Assembly: GCF_003865075.1 (NCBI RefSeq)
Contig: NZ_BHWB01000001.1
Coordinates: forward strand, 558,001 to 622,000
From: Bacteroides faecalis
Lineage (GTDB): Bacteria > Bacteroidota > Bacteroidia > Bacteroidales > Bacteroidaceae
Direction of reading: 5' to 3'
DNA length: 64,000 nt
Under the pieces are notes generated by a model, which saw only the letters and a program-made list of their open reading frames with translations, ran no database searches and was not told the origin of the DNA. Shown in pieces: positions 17,797 to 26,413 of the stretch. The position numbers and the translations under genes are program-made. Positions within the stretch are counted from its first letter, which is position 1. Each line of letters starts with the position of its first letter.

Positions 17797-18654
17797 TTTA
17801 TTGTCACTTGTCACTTTTTTAAGTTAAGTAGTTAATTATCAATGCTGAAATGGTGATAATAACCAGTGATAATAGAGTGACAATAGAAAAAGATCCAAGT
17901 TCTATTGTCACTTTGTTATTTTACTATCCTCAGTACTTTTGTATTTTTTCCTTCTGATTTGTGTTATTTTTCTTTCTTTTTACTGGATGTTGTATCTCTT
18001 CAATGATAGATAGAAAGAGACAGAACAATCTTTTTATCTTTTTATTTCAGTTGAATAGATTTGGCGTGTAAAATAGCGTAATCCCCTTTATATAAAAGAA
18101 ATAAACCGTTTGTTTAGTTGTTTTGAAGGTTTAATTAATGGCTTTCTAAGATGATAAAATATCGTTTTACGTACATGGTCCCATGGCTCCACGTACGTGA
18201 ACCATTGGGTTCACGTACATCATCCGAATAGTTCACGTACGAGAAACGAGGATGTGTACCTTTCAAAAAACAGTAATCGAGCCTTGTCTGTATGTTAAGG
18301 TTAGCAGTGTTTGTTCTACTACATACTGTATTGATTGAGTAACAATTCTATTAATTAATAAAAAACAAGTAATGAAATGGTTGCACATTATGGTTTTATG
18401 AGAAAATCCGATGAGAATAGAGTGAAAACCTCTAAACTTGACATCTTTAAATTGTATCTTACGACTCGGAGATTATTATTTATTATATACTTAGCGATTG
18501 ATTATTAGATAATTAATCGATTGAAATAGTAAGATGGAAGTGACAATAGAGATGTCTTGAACTCTTATTGTCACTCTATTGTCACCGACTATTATCACCA
18601 ATCTGTTATTGATTATCAAAGGTTTAATGCCAAAAAGTGACAAGTGACAATAAA
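17797..18654. repeat. 858-bp segment bounded by 23-bp perfect inverted repeats
   Basis: Bases 17797-17819 (containing TATTGTCACTTGTCACTT) are exactly complementary to 18632-18654. Inside them the arms continue imperfectly: TAGAGTGACAATA at 17873-17885 is complementary to 18566-18578. Each arm also carries its own palindrome: on the left AGTGACAATAGAA (17876-17888) with 17900-17912, a 13-bp stem and 11-nt loop; on the right a similar one-base-bulged version around 18540-18575. The arrangement could be a non-autonomous mobile element, a relic of an inverted duplication, or regulatory DNA. I see no coding sequence inside and no clear flanking duplication. Confidence 0.7.
18167..18240. repeat. 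Cluster of four CACGTAC/TACGTAC repeats
   Basis: Within 75 bp there are four copies of a core ACGTAC: at about 18169-18174, 18191-18196, in TTCACGTAC at 18210-18218, and in TTCACGTAC at 18232-18240. The second copy is part of CACGTACGTG, a perfect palindrome. The spacing is close to 20 nt (about 22, 22 and 22), roughly two helical turns. This looks like a binding-site array or a small dispersed repeat. No known regulator can be assigned. Confidence 0.6.
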
Positions 18655-18798
18655 TAGCCACTTTATTTTCTCCAAGAGAATATAAATGGATTGTTCTTGA
18701 ACCTGGTGTATTTAACTGTTATGCAAGAGGTGATATGTTAGTGTTTTCTATAATTGGTATTATGCGGATGTTTTTATATTATTGCTGTATAAGAGTCT

Positions 18799-18828
18799 TT
18801 TGTATCTTACTGAATTTCTGTACATTTG
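18799..18828 (+). promoter_or_regulatory. Bacteroides-type promoter for the second GH43 gene
   Basis: TTTG at 18799-18802 and TACATTTG at 18821-18828 are 18 nt apart and match the TTTG / TAnnTTTG housekeeping consensus. Transcription would begin about 18835, leaving a leader of about 155 nt before 18992. It implies that the second GH43 can be expressed independently of the sulfatase transcript. Confidence 0.55.
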
Positions 18829-18991
18829 TCGTGTGGAACGATAAGTCGTAATTTGTTCCCTTTTTGTAAATTTAAGTATGGTTTCATAACTTGCTGTTGT
18901 GCTCTTTCAAACCTGTTGAATACATGATTATTTTCTTGGTGAAGAAGAAATACTCTATTTTTGGATGATAAAATTAAAACAAACTTATAAT

Positions 18992-19963
18992 ATGAAGAGA
19001 TTATTTGGTTTTTTATTGTTTTGCTATTGCCTTATAGTAATATGTGGTGCCGAAAATCGGGATAGCTCATTTCTGATTAATAAATCTGATGATATTATAG
19101 AAGATCGTTTGCCTATCGCTGATCCCTATGTGTTGTTTTATAATGATAAATACTATGCCTATGGTACAAATGTCGAAGGTTTTGAAGTTTATATTTCAGA
19201 GGATTTGAAACATTGGAGGCGGGAGAATAAACTGGCATTATCACCGAAAGATTCCTGGGGAACTACATGGTATTGGGCTCCTGAAGTATATTACATAAAG
19301 TCTAAAAATAAATTTTATATGTTTTACTCTGTAAATGAGCATATCTGTGTAGCTACTTCGGATAGTCCTACAGGACCTTTTGTACAGGATAAGAAAGAGC
19401 CTATCTGGAAGGAGAAAAGTATTGATACCAATCTATTCATTGATGATGACGGTACTCCTTACCTCTACTTTGTGCGTGTTACCAATGGCAATGTTATTTG
19501 GGTGGCTGAAATGAATGCAGATTTGAAAAGTATTAAAGAAGAAACTCTGACAGAGTGTGTGAAAGCAGAGACTCCATGGGAGCGTGTACAAGCTAATGTG
19601 GCAGAAGGGCCTTCCGTTTTGAAAAAGAACGGTTTGTACTATCTACTTTATTCTGCCAATGATTATAAAAGTAAGGATTATGCGGTAGGTTATGCTACTG
19701 CCTCTTCTCCATTCGGACCTTGGAAAAAGTATGATGGAAATCCAATATTGCACAAAGATAAAGACCTTGCTATGAAATTAGTTGGTACGGGACATGGTGC
19801 TCCTTTTATGTGTAAAGATGGGAGTTATAAATACATTTTCCATGCTCATTGGAGCCAAGAAAAAATACAACCACGTACCTCTTATTTTAAGAATCTTACT
19901 TTCTCTGATGATGGTGTGATAACTATTGGTGGTGATGTAATTAGACCCGTAGTGGTGAAATAA
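18992..19963 (+). CDS. GH43 family glycosidase, secreted (paralog 2)
   Basis: 323 residues with a hydrophobic N-terminus (LFGFLLFCYCLIVICG) and a single GH43 propeller. Key positions are IADPYVLFYNDKYYAYGT (Asp44), TWYWAPEVYYIKSKNKFYMFYS, DTNLFIDDDGTPYLYF, and NVAEGPSVLKKNGLYY with the acid Glu. It matches the 16659-17642 product almost residue for residue in the catalytic core, so the pair arose by duplication. Differences cluster in loops around residues 185-215 and 240-270, which might alter specificity. An ATG at 18965 is in frame, but the one at 18992 directly precedes the signal sequence. It appears to have its own promoter and a strong hairpin after the stop. Confidence 0.93.
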   Translation: MKRLFGFLLFCYCLIVICGAENRDSSFLINKSDDIIEDRLPIADPYVLFYNDKYYAYGTNVEGFEVYISEDLKHWRRENKLALSPKDSWGTTWYWAPEVYYIKSKNKFYMFYSVNEHICVATSDSPTGPFVQDKKEPIWKEKSIDTNLFIDDDGTPYLYFVRVTNGNVIWVAEMNADLKSIKEETLTECVKAETPWERVQANVAEGPSVLKKNGLYYLLYSANDYKSKDYAVGYATASSPFGPWKKYDGNPILHKDKDLAMKLVGTGHGAPFMCKDGSYKYIFHAHWSQEKIQPRTSYFKNLTFSDDGVITIGGDVIRPVVVK

Positions 19964-20013
19964 GAAAATTGTTTTGAATGATATATTGAGTTGAAACATA
20001 TCATAAGATAGTA

Positions 20014-20061
20014 AAGAGAACAGGTACTTTAAGCATACTTAAAAAGACTCTGTTCTTTTTA
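20014..20061 (+). terminator. Intrinsic terminator after GH43 paralog 2
   Basis: AAGAGAACAG (20014-20023) pairs with CTGTTCTTTT (20050-20059) through one G-T pair. An inner stem TTTAAG/CTTAAA lies in the loop, and T-rich sequence follows. It lies about 50 nt after the GH43 stop. Confidence 0.7.
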
Positions 20062-20133
20062 TTGTTTCATGTGAATATTGGCAATGGTAATTTTCTAAGA
20101 AGTCAATACGAATAATAATAGATTAATTAGCTG

Positions 20134-20238
20134 TTAATACACCCTTGTGGCCTTTACCATAATACCTTCCAATAAAGTTTGCATATAAGCGATAATCGGA
20201 TTGTCATCCATTTCGTAATCTGTGGTTAATTGCCGCAT
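20134..20238 (-). CDS. Possible 34-residue small protein
   Basis: A short frame directly downstream of the yifB-like gene encodes a peptide starting MRQLTTDYEMDDNPIIAY and ending in KATRVY. Its acidic/hydrophobic pattern looks protein-like, not random, and the frame stays open upstream to a stop near 20283. It could be a real small protein, or the end of a decayed gene. There is no family I recognise, and start choice is uncertain because there is no clear ribosome binding site. Confidence 0.3.
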   Translation of the reverse strand: MRQLTTDYEMDDNPIIAYMQTLLEGIMVKATRVY

Positions 20239-20295
20239 CTGTAGGAAAGTAACCCATACACTTTTTTTTATCTTCCTGTTTTATTTATGCTATTC

Positions 20296-21834
20296 TTATC
20301 CTGCCCAATTTTCTCTGTCCAGATTGCGATAACCGATTGCTTCTGCCAAGTGATTAGAAAGTATCTGTTCGCAACCTTCCAGATCGGCAATGGTACGTGC
20401 TACTTTCAATATACGGTCATAAGCTCTGGCTGATAAATTGAGCCGGTCCATAGCAGTTCTTAATAATTGAAGTCCCTTTTCATCAGGATGCGCATAAGTG
20501 GCTAATAATTGGCTATTCATTTGAGCGTTACAATGTACTCCGGGAAAATCCTTATAACGTTTCTCTTGTATTTGTCGTGCTTTCATCACCCGTTCTCGGA
20601 TTATAGTACTTGCTTCTCCCCGTCGCTGGTCGGAAATTTTGTCGAAAGGAACAGGAACAATTTCTATCTGAATGTCAATCCGGTCGAGTAGTGGACCAGA
20701 GATTTTATTTAAGTATTTTTGCACTTGTCCCGGGTTGCAAACACAGGGCTTTGTCGGATGATTGTAATATCCGCAAGGGCAAGGATTCATGGATGCGATC
20801 AGCATTAGACTGGCCGGATAATTTATACTGCTTTTGACGCGAGAAATGGTAATGCATCTGTCCTCCAACGGCTGGCGTAATACTTCCAATACACTCCTTG
20901 AAAATTCAGGAAGTTCGTCTAGAAATAAAACCCCATTGTGAGCCAAACTGATTTCTCCGGGTTGTGGAAAACTACCTCCTCCTACCATTGCTACTTGTGA
21001 GATTGTGTGATGTGGTGCGCGGAATGGGCGTTGTGTAATCAGTGAGGAGTTACGGCCCAATTTTCCTGCCACAGAATGTATTTTTGTTGTTTCCAAACTT
21101 TCGCTTAGAGATAGTGGAGGCAAGATAGAAGGTAAGCGTTTAGCCATCATTGATTTACCACTTCCTGGTGCACCTACCATAATTAGGTTGTGTCCTCCGG
21201 AAGCAGCTACTTCTAAGGCTCGTTTTACATTCTCTTGGCCTTTGACGTCTGCAAAATCAAATTCAAAGTTACTTTGTTGGGCATAAAATTCTTCCCGTGT
21301 ATTGACAATTGTCGGCTCTAGTTCCCGTTCATTATTGAAAAACTCGATAACTTCTTTAATATTACTTACTCCATAAACTTTTAGTTGATTAACAACAGCT
21401 GCTTCTCTCGCATTTTGTTGTGGAATAATTAATCCCTCGAATCCATCCTCACGTGCTTTGATCGCAATGGGTAAAGCTCCTGTGATGGGCTGAATGCTAC
21501 CGTCCAGACTGAGTTCACCCATTAATAAGTAGCGTGAAAACTTTTCAGAGGATATCGTCTCACTGGCACCTAAAAGACCGATTGCAAGTGGTAAATCATA
21601 AGCAGAACCTTCTTTACGAATGTCAGCAGGGGCCATATTGACTACTAAATTGCTGGTAGGCATTTTATAGCCATTGACTTGCAGTGCAGAGATAATACGT
21701 TGATGACTTTCCTTTACCGCAGAATCCGGAAGGCCGACGAGATAAAACATGCAGCCACGAGAGCTGTTTACTTCAATTGTGATGAGTGTTGCATCAATTC
21801 CTTGAACAGCCGCTCCGAAAACTTTGATTAACAC
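20296..21834 (-). CDS. YifB/ComM family Mg-chelatase-like AAA+ ATPase
   Basis: 512 residues. The N-terminal ChlI-like domain (MLIKVFGAAVQGIDATLITIEV, FYLVGLPDSAVKESHQR, NMAPADIRKEGSAYDLP) precedes an AAA+ core with Walker A GAPGSGKS, Walker B LFLDELPEF, and a cysteine-rich insertion MNPCPCGYYNHPTKPCVCNP. The C-terminal Mg-chelatase domain ends with NLSARAYDRILKVARTIADLEG. In naturally transformable bacteria ComM is a branch-migration helicase that extends heteroduplex; in Bacteroides its role is not established. Length is normal for the family. It begins 12 nt after the stop of the preceding lipoprotein gene, so the two likely form one transcript. Confidence 0.95.
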   Translation of the reverse strand: MLIKVFGAAVQGIDATLITIEVNSSRGCMFYLVGLPDSAVKESHQRIISALQVNGYKMPTSNLVVNMAPADIRKEGSAYDLPLAIGLLGASETISSEKFSRYLLMGELSLDGSIQPITGALPIAIKAREDGFEGLIIPQQNAREAAVVNQLKVYGVSNIKEVIEFFNNERELEPTIVNTREEFYAQQSNFEFDFADVKGQENVKRALEVAASGGHNLIMVGAPGSGKSMMAKRLPSILPPLSLSESLETTKIHSVAGKLGRNSSLITQRPFRAPHHTISQVAMVGGGSFPQPGEISLAHNGVLFLDELPEFSRSVLEVLRQPLEDRCITISRVKSSINYPASLMLIASMNPCPCGYYNHPTKPCVCNPGQVQKYLNKISGPLLDRIDIQIEIVPVPFDKISDQRRGEASTIIRERVMKARQIQEKRYKDFPGVHCNAQMNSQLLATYAHPDEKGLQLLRTAMDRLNLSARAYDRILKVARTIADLEGCEQILSNHLAEAIGYRNLDRENWAG

Positions 21835-21846
21835 GATGACTAGCGA

Positions 21847-22914
21847 TTATTTCTTCTTCTTACTATTCTTTTCTTTTTCTTCTGCTTTGGTAACTACCTC
21901 TTCCAATTTCTTTCTCAACTCTTGTCCATGCAGATTCTTAGCAACAATTTTTCCTTCTGGTGAGAGTAATACATTTGAAGGTAAATGTTTGATAGAATAT
22001 TGTTTGGCAATATCTGAATTCAGTCCGTTGAAGTCACATACTTGTTCCCAACTTAAACTATCCCGTTTGATAGCATTTTTCCATTGTTGCTTGTCAATAT
22101 CGAGAGAAATACCCAGAAGATTTAGGTATTTGCTCTTCTTATATGTTTGATAGAGTGCTTTTAACTCCTTATTGTTCTGCTTGTTAGAAATGCTATCTCC
22201 CCATGAAGCCCAAAAGTTGATTAATATATTCTTGTCTTTGAATCCTTCTGATGAGCGGGTGATTTTTTCCCCTTTCTCATTAGGGAGGGTGAAGAATGGA
22301 GCATATTTACCTATTTCTGTCTTCTCAGTCTGAGTCATTGTTTCATTCAGACGTTCGATATATGATTTATCTTGCAATACTCCTGTCATGACTTCAATTA
22401 ATTTTTTAATCTTATTGAAATCAGGTGCGTCTTTTTGAACAAAGTATTTGTCCAATAAATAGAGACTTACGTATGAGGAGTGATGTTGCTGTATAAACTC
22501 TTCGGCTTTCTGTTCCAGAACTTCTGCAGAAGGATTTTCCAATTCTCCTACTTCCTTTTGGAATTTAGAAAGCTCTTCATTATATATATTTCCGTCAATA
22601 AACAGAATATCCGGATTAGCTATATCTCCTTTTATAGTGATTTTATTACCTTTATCAAAGAAAATAGGGTATTCTATTTGGCGGTTGAATAATAAATAAG
22701 CAGAAATGACTGTATCTACTTTGGTTGTAAAGGAGAATTTGTTATCCTTAGCATAAATCGTATCTATCTGGTCATACGATTCGTCCATGCCATATAAGTA
22801 AATTGTATCTGTTTCCAGTCCCTTGATCTCTCCAGTGATACTGACTTTATCCGAAGTCTTTTTGCAACCGACTAAACAGATGATTATGAGGATTAAAATA
22901 CTGCTCTTTTTCAT
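21847..22914 (-). CDS. Thioredoxin-fold (TlpA-like, DUF4369) lipoprotein without CxxC
   Basis: 355 residues. A lipobox CLVGC near residue 17 marks it as a lipoprotein. An N-terminal DUF4369-like beta domain (VSITGEIKGLETDTIYLY) is followed by a helical linker and a thioredoxin-like domain (IGKYAPFFTLPNEKGEKI, then NILINFWASWGDS, then LLGISLDIDKQQW, then IKHLPSNVLLSPEGKIVAKNL). Relatives usually have WCxxC after the WAS motif; here the sequence reads W-G-D-S-I, so both redox cysteines are absent and disulfide exchange is unlikely. The cis-Pro loop is conserved (HLPS). The tail is lysine-rich. It may act as a binding or scaffold protein at the cell envelope. Upstream of the yifB-like gene by 12 nt. 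Confidence 0.88.
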   Translation of the reverse strand: MKKSSILILIIICLVGCKKTSDKVSITGEIKGLETDTIYLYGMDESYDQIDTIYAKDNKFSFTTKVDTVISAYLLFNRQIEYPIFFDKGNKITIKGDIANPDILFIDGNIYNEELSKFQKEVGELENPSAEVLEQKAEEFIQQHHSSYVSLYLLDKYFVQKDAPDFNKIKKLIEVMTGVLQDKSYIERLNETMTQTEKTEIGKYAPFFTLPNEKGEKITRSSEGFKDKNILINFWASWGDSISNKQNNKELKALYQTYKKSKYLNLLGISLDIDKQQWKNAIKRDSLSWEQVCDFNGLNSDIAKQYSIKHLPSNVLLSPEGKIVAKNLHGQELRKKLEEVVTKAEEKEKNSKKKK

Positions 22915-23025
22915 TGCTTTGATTACTTTTCTGCGAAAGTACGGTTTTTTACAGATAAAAAAAAGAATTGCCCGTCATTTGTCATGACAGGCAATTCTTA
23001 ATATTTAAAATAAGTGATAAATCTC

Positions 23026-24720
23026 TTATTTAGCAATGCTCATGAAATCTGCGTTAGTGAAGAACTTAGCAAATTCTAAGTCAGTTGCAGCTTTCTTAGC
23101 CAATGCAGGTTCTTTAGCAACAGCGCTCTTCAAGCTGCTAATTACCATAGAAGCATTGTTAGTTCTAGCACCCAGAACAGCCATCAAGTAGTCTGTGTAA
23201 GCGTCCGGTCTTTGAACGTTAGCCAAAGTGTTTTTAGCTTTGTTGTAGTCTTTAGCCAAGATCTGAGCCAAAGCAGCACTATTAGTCTTAGAGTCACCGA
23301 ATGAGTTTACTGCTCTTTCGTATTGACCTTGAGCGATGTACAGGTTACCCATTGATTCGCCAAGTTCTTTAGTACCAGCAGCTTTACCGAAGTATGCTTC
23401 AGCAGCACCCTTGTCACCCTTCATCAAAGAGATCAAACCTAAGTTCATATTAACTTCAGGAGATGCATTTACGCTAGCAGCTTTCTTGAAGAAAGTTTCA
23501 GCTTTGTCAATGTTACCTGCCTGATAAGCCAATTTACCAAGATTGTTGAATGCACGGTAATCGCTTGGGAATTGTTTAGTAGCCTGAGTATAGATAGCTT
23601 CTTGTTGAGAAGGATCGTTAGTCAATGTAGCAGCATACAGTAATTCTTCGATATTCAGTTCAGAAGGTTTAGACGAAGCCAATTTAGTGATTTCTTCGTC
23701 AGATTTGCCAATGATCTCATAGTTCAAAGTCAAACGAGAACGACGCAATTGAGGCAGAATAGTGTTAGCCAATTCTTTGTATACAGCAGAGATGTTCTTG
23801 ATTTCGCTTTCTCTTTGAGCAGGATCCTGATACATAGAGATTACACGAAGGATCAATTCTTTATCTTGGATGTTAGATTTAGAAACCAGTTCCTGGAATC
23901 CTTCCCAGTCCTGAGCAGTATATTTAGCATCCATAGGAACGTCGATTTTGTCTTTCTTCAAATCTTTGTTCAACAACTTAGTTGTATTTCCTTCACGATT
24001 TTCAGCAAGAGTAGTATTTAAACTTACACCACCATCAGGAGAAGCATAGGCAGAAACTTCGATGTTGCTGATTTTTTTGTTTTCAGCAGCATTTACGTTA
24101 GCAACTTCTTTGTTGAATTCTTTAGCTTTCTTCAACTCGCTTGAACGGATGTTAGCTTGTTGGATAAGGAACATGATGTTAGATTCATGTTTTTCTTTGA
24201 TGATACGTTGGAAAGCGTCTTCACCCAAAGCTGGGTTAGCGTTAGCCAAAGTATTGTTTACCAATTCAGAAGTCGAAATCACACCATCAGCGATTTTAAC
24301 AGCAGGAATAGTAACCACTTTCTTGCCGATAGTAGCCTTGAACTCAAGGTACAATTCTGACTTAGCCATTGCAGGTACATAGTCAAAAGAGGTTTTCATG
24401 GTATAGCTACCACCCATCTTATAAGAGATAGTCTGGTCGTTACCTTCAACTTTTTCACCCTGGAATGTAGCTGGCTGACCTTTAGCTTCGCCACCGTTCC
24501 ATCTCAAAACCGGAGTAACTTCTACTACCGCTTTCTTGTTGAAATACTTTTCAGGGAATTTACCATTAATGGTTGCAGGAACTTTGCCACCAATAGCCTC
24601 CAGCACTTGCGGAGTTACAGTGAAGTAATCTGCTGACAATTCACCCATTTTTTTGCTGCAAGAAGAGAATAATGCAACAACCATTGCCATGAGTAAAGGC
24701 AAGTACAACTTCTTAGTCAT
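23026..24720 (-). CDS. Lipoprotein with OmpA-like segment and TPR repeats
   Basis: 564 residues. The signal sequence ends in a lipobox (ALFSSC), followed by a beta-rich domain. A stretch around ISNIEVSAYASPDGGVSLN and LAENREGNTTKLL resembles the start of an OmpA-like peptidoglycan-binding domain. The C-terminal half has tetratricopeptide repeats (FPSDYRAFNNLGKLAYQAGN, ASPEVNMNLGLISLMKGD, ELGESMGNLYIAQGQYERA). Such proteins are common and abundant in Bacteroidetes outer membranes; the function is unknown, and envelope scaffolding is plausible. Codons are strongly biased and uniform, consistent with high expression. A minus-strand -7-like element (TATCTTTG, 24801-24808) lies 81 nt upstream. Confidence 0.88.
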   Translation of the reverse strand: MTKKLYLPLLMAMVVALFSSCSKKMGELSADYFTVTPQVLEAIGGKVPATINGKFPEKYFNKKAVVEVTPVLRWNGGEAKGQPATFQGEKVEGNDQTISYKMGGSYTMKTSFDYVPAMAKSELYLEFKATIGKKVVTIPAVKIADGVISTSELVNNTLANANPALGEDAFQRIIKEKHESNIMFLIQQANIRSSELKKAKEFNKEVANVNAAENKKISNIEVSAYASPDGGVSLNTTLAENREGNTTKLLNKDLKKDKIDVPMDAKYTAQDWEGFQELVSKSNIQDKELILRVISMYQDPAQRESEIKNISAVYKELANTILPQLRRSRLTLNYEIIGKSDEEITKLASSKPSELNIEELLYAATLTNDPSQQEAIYTQATKQFPSDYRAFNNLGKLAYQAGNIDKAETFFKKAASVNASPEVNMNLGLISLMKGDKGAAEAYFGKAAGTKELGESMGNLYIAQGQYERAVNSFGDSKTNSAALAQILAKDYNKAKNTLANVQRPDAYTDYLMAVLGARTNNASMVISSLKSAVAKEPALAKKAATDLEFAKFFTNADFMSIAK

Positions 24721-24856
24721 TTTAGGTATAAAATTAAATGTTTGTAATTGAAATTTCGCCTATTTGATCACTTTTTCTGCCTAAGGTAGAAAAAGTAGGG
24801 CAAAGATATTAATTCTTAATATAATTATATAGATAAGGTTATGATTTTATCATAAT

Positions 24857-25816
24857 TTAATAAAAACTTCCTCCTTTTTCTTGCCGATACTTAATATTTC
24901 GGGGATGATGCTCAATTATCTCACTACGGAGCATATTGCGGTCGATGTGTGTATAGATTTCTGTGGTTGCTATGGATTCGTGTCCGAGCATGCATTGAAT
25001 AGCTCGTAAATTGGCGCCGCCTTCTAGCAAATGAGTGGCAAAAGAGTGACGGAAAGTATGGGGACTAATGTTCTTGGTAATACCCGCTTCTTGTGATAAT
25101 TCTTTTATCATATGAAAAACCATGATACGTGATAGAGATTTGCCTCTTCGTTGACTGACGAAGACAAAATCTTCGTAACCTTGCTTAACTTCTATTTGGT
25201 TTCGGTCAATAAAATAAAGTTTTATTTCGTTAATTGCCCGGGGAGAGATGGGGACGAGACGTTGCTTGTTACCTTTTCCTTCCACTTTAATAAAACCTTC
25301 ATCAAAATAAAGGTCAGAAAGTTTGAGATTGACGAGTTCGGATACACGCAGTCCGCAACTATATAGTGTCTCCAGGATAGCCCTGTTTCGTTGTCCTTCT
25401 GTTTTGCTGCGATCTACAGTGGAAATGATGGTGTCAATTTCTTCGACAGTTAATACTTCGGGGATCTTGAAGCCTATCTTGGGGCCTTCGAGTAGTTCAC
25501 TGGGATCAGCTTGCAGATAATCAGATAGAATTAGAAATCGGAAAAAAGACTTGATACCTGATAGAATGCGTGCCTGGGAACGGGGATGAATACCGATGTC
25601 ATGTAATCCGGCTGTGAAATGTTGAAGATCTGTCAGGCTTACTTCTAAAACATTGATACCTTCAAGGGTCAAGAAACTCATGAGTTTATCCAAGTCGGTA
25701 AGATAGGCGTCCAACGTGTTGGGAGATAAAGACTTTTCCAGTTTCAAGTATTGTTGATACTTTCTGATTATCAGCGCTTGTTGTTCCTTCTTTTGCATTT
25801 TTTCGTTGATTTCCAT
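24857..25816 (-). CDS. xerD: Site-specific tyrosine recombinase XerD
   Basis: 319 residues with an N-terminal SAM-like core-binding domain (YLKLEKSLSPNTLDAYLTDL) and a tyrosine recombinase catalytic domain. Catalytic residues are visible: Arg in YSCGLRVSELV, Lys in VEGKGNKQR, HTFRHSFATHLLEGG with His and Arg, LGHES with His, and the nucleophile Tyr in TTEIYTHID. XerD with XerC resolves chromosome dimers at dif. Length and motif spacing fit the housekeeping protein, not an integrase of a mobile element, and the gene is divergent from aroQ in a housekeeping context. Confidence 0.93.
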   Translation of the reverse strand: MEINEKMQKKEQQALIIRKYQQYLKLEKSLSPNTLDAYLTDLDKLMSFLTLEGINVLEVSLTDLQHFTAGLHDIGIHPRSQARILSGIKSFFRFLILSDYLQADPSELLEGPKIGFKIPEVLTVEEIDTIISTVDRSKTEGQRNRAILETLYSCGLRVSELVNLKLSDLYFDEGFIKVEGKGNKQRLVPISPRAINEIKLYFIDRNQIEVKQGYEDFVFVSQRRGKSLSRIMVFHMIKELSQEAGITKNISPHTFRHSFATHLLEGGANLRAIQCMLGHESIATTEIYTHIDRNMLRSEIIEHHPRNIKYRQEKGGSFY

Positions 25817-25875
25817 TTCTTTTTTCTACCTTTGCTCCGCGAAAATAGGCTGCAACTCAGCAGAATACAAATAAA

Positions 25876-25907
25876 TTTGTTTCTGCATTCGGTTTGCACT
25901 ATCTTTG
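25876..25907 (+). promoter_or_regulatory. Promoter of the aroQ-pyk operon
   Basis: TTTG at 25876-25879 and TATCTTTG at 25900-25907 are 20 nt apart, a full match to the Bacteroides consensus. Transcription should start near 25914, which rules out the in-frame start at 25894 for aroQ and supports 25963. A further TACCTTTG at 25827-25834 with TTG 18 nt upstream might be a second promoter on the same strand. Confidence 0.75.
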
Positions 25908-25962
25908 CACCTTGAAATATTGTTCTTTGGATGCAAAGGTATTAAAAAAACAGGATTACGTG

Positions 25963-26385
25963 ATGAAGATACAAATTATTAACGGCCCGAACATTAATCT
26001 GTTGGGTAAACGTGAACCTTCCATATACGGAAGTGTTACATTTGAAGACTATCTGGCTGAACTTCGTAAAAAGTATGCTGACGTGGAGATCGACTATTTT
26101 CAATCGAACATTGAGGGAGAAATGATTGACTGCATTCAGCAAGTCGGATTTGACGTTGATGGGATTATTCTGAATGCAGGTGCATATACGCATACATCCA
26201 TTGCATTGCAGGATGCCATTCGTTCTGTGACTTCTCCTGTGATAGAGGTGCATATTTCTAATGTGCATAACCGCGAATCCTTCCGGCATGTATCCATGAT
26301 TGCTTGTGCTTGCAAAGGGGTGATCTGTGGTTTCGGGCTGAACTCTTATCATTTGGCTTTGGAAGCTTTGTTAGAAAATAAATAA
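25963..26385 (+). CDS. aroQ: Type II 3-dehydroquinate dehydratase
   Basis: 140 residues, normal for the dodecameric type II enzyme that converts 3-dehydroquinate to 3-dehydroshikimate in the shikimate pathway. Motifs are IINGPNINLLGKREPSIYG with the catalytic Tyr and lid Arg, FQSNIEGEMIDCIQ, ILNAGAYTHTSIALQDAI, VIEVHISNVHNRESFRH with the catalytic His, and CKGVICGFGLNSYHLAL. The chosen ATG lies after the promoter at 25900-25907. It is followed 28 nt later by pyk, the likely next cistron. Confidence 0.97.
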   Translation: MKIQIINGPNINLLGKREPSIYGSVTFEDYLAELRKKYADVEIDYFQSNIEGEMIDCIQQVGFDVDGIILNAGAYTHTSIALQDAIRSVTSPVIEVHISNVHNRESFRHVSMIACACKGVICGFGLNSYHLALEALLENK

Positions 26386-26413
26386 GATAATAATATAAAT
26401 AGGTAAAAAGACT

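Larger units (their letters stand above)
17643..18991. other. 1.35-kb non-coding interval between GH43 paralogs
   Basis: I see no open reading frame of coding character on either strand. The interval is AT-rich and contains an 858-bp segment bounded by 23-bp perfect inverted repeats, local palindromes built from the same GTGACAATA units, a cluster of CACGTAC-type repeats in its centre, and a promoter for the second GH43 gene near the right end. These are listed separately. Confidence 0.7.
19964..20295. other. Interval between GH43 and yifB-like gene
   Basis: The convergent interval of 332 bp holds a terminator-like hairpin (20014-20061) near the GH43 end and a possible 34-codon minus-strand ORF (20134-20238) near the yifB end. 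I see no other structure in it. Confidence 0.5.

Noticed and set aside
24857..25816. XerD-like recombinase as a shufflon or phase-variation invertase
   Set aside because: Residue pattern and length fit housekeeping XerD, and no invertible repeats flank it. The 17797-18654 inverted repeats are 6 kb away and unrelated by sequence.
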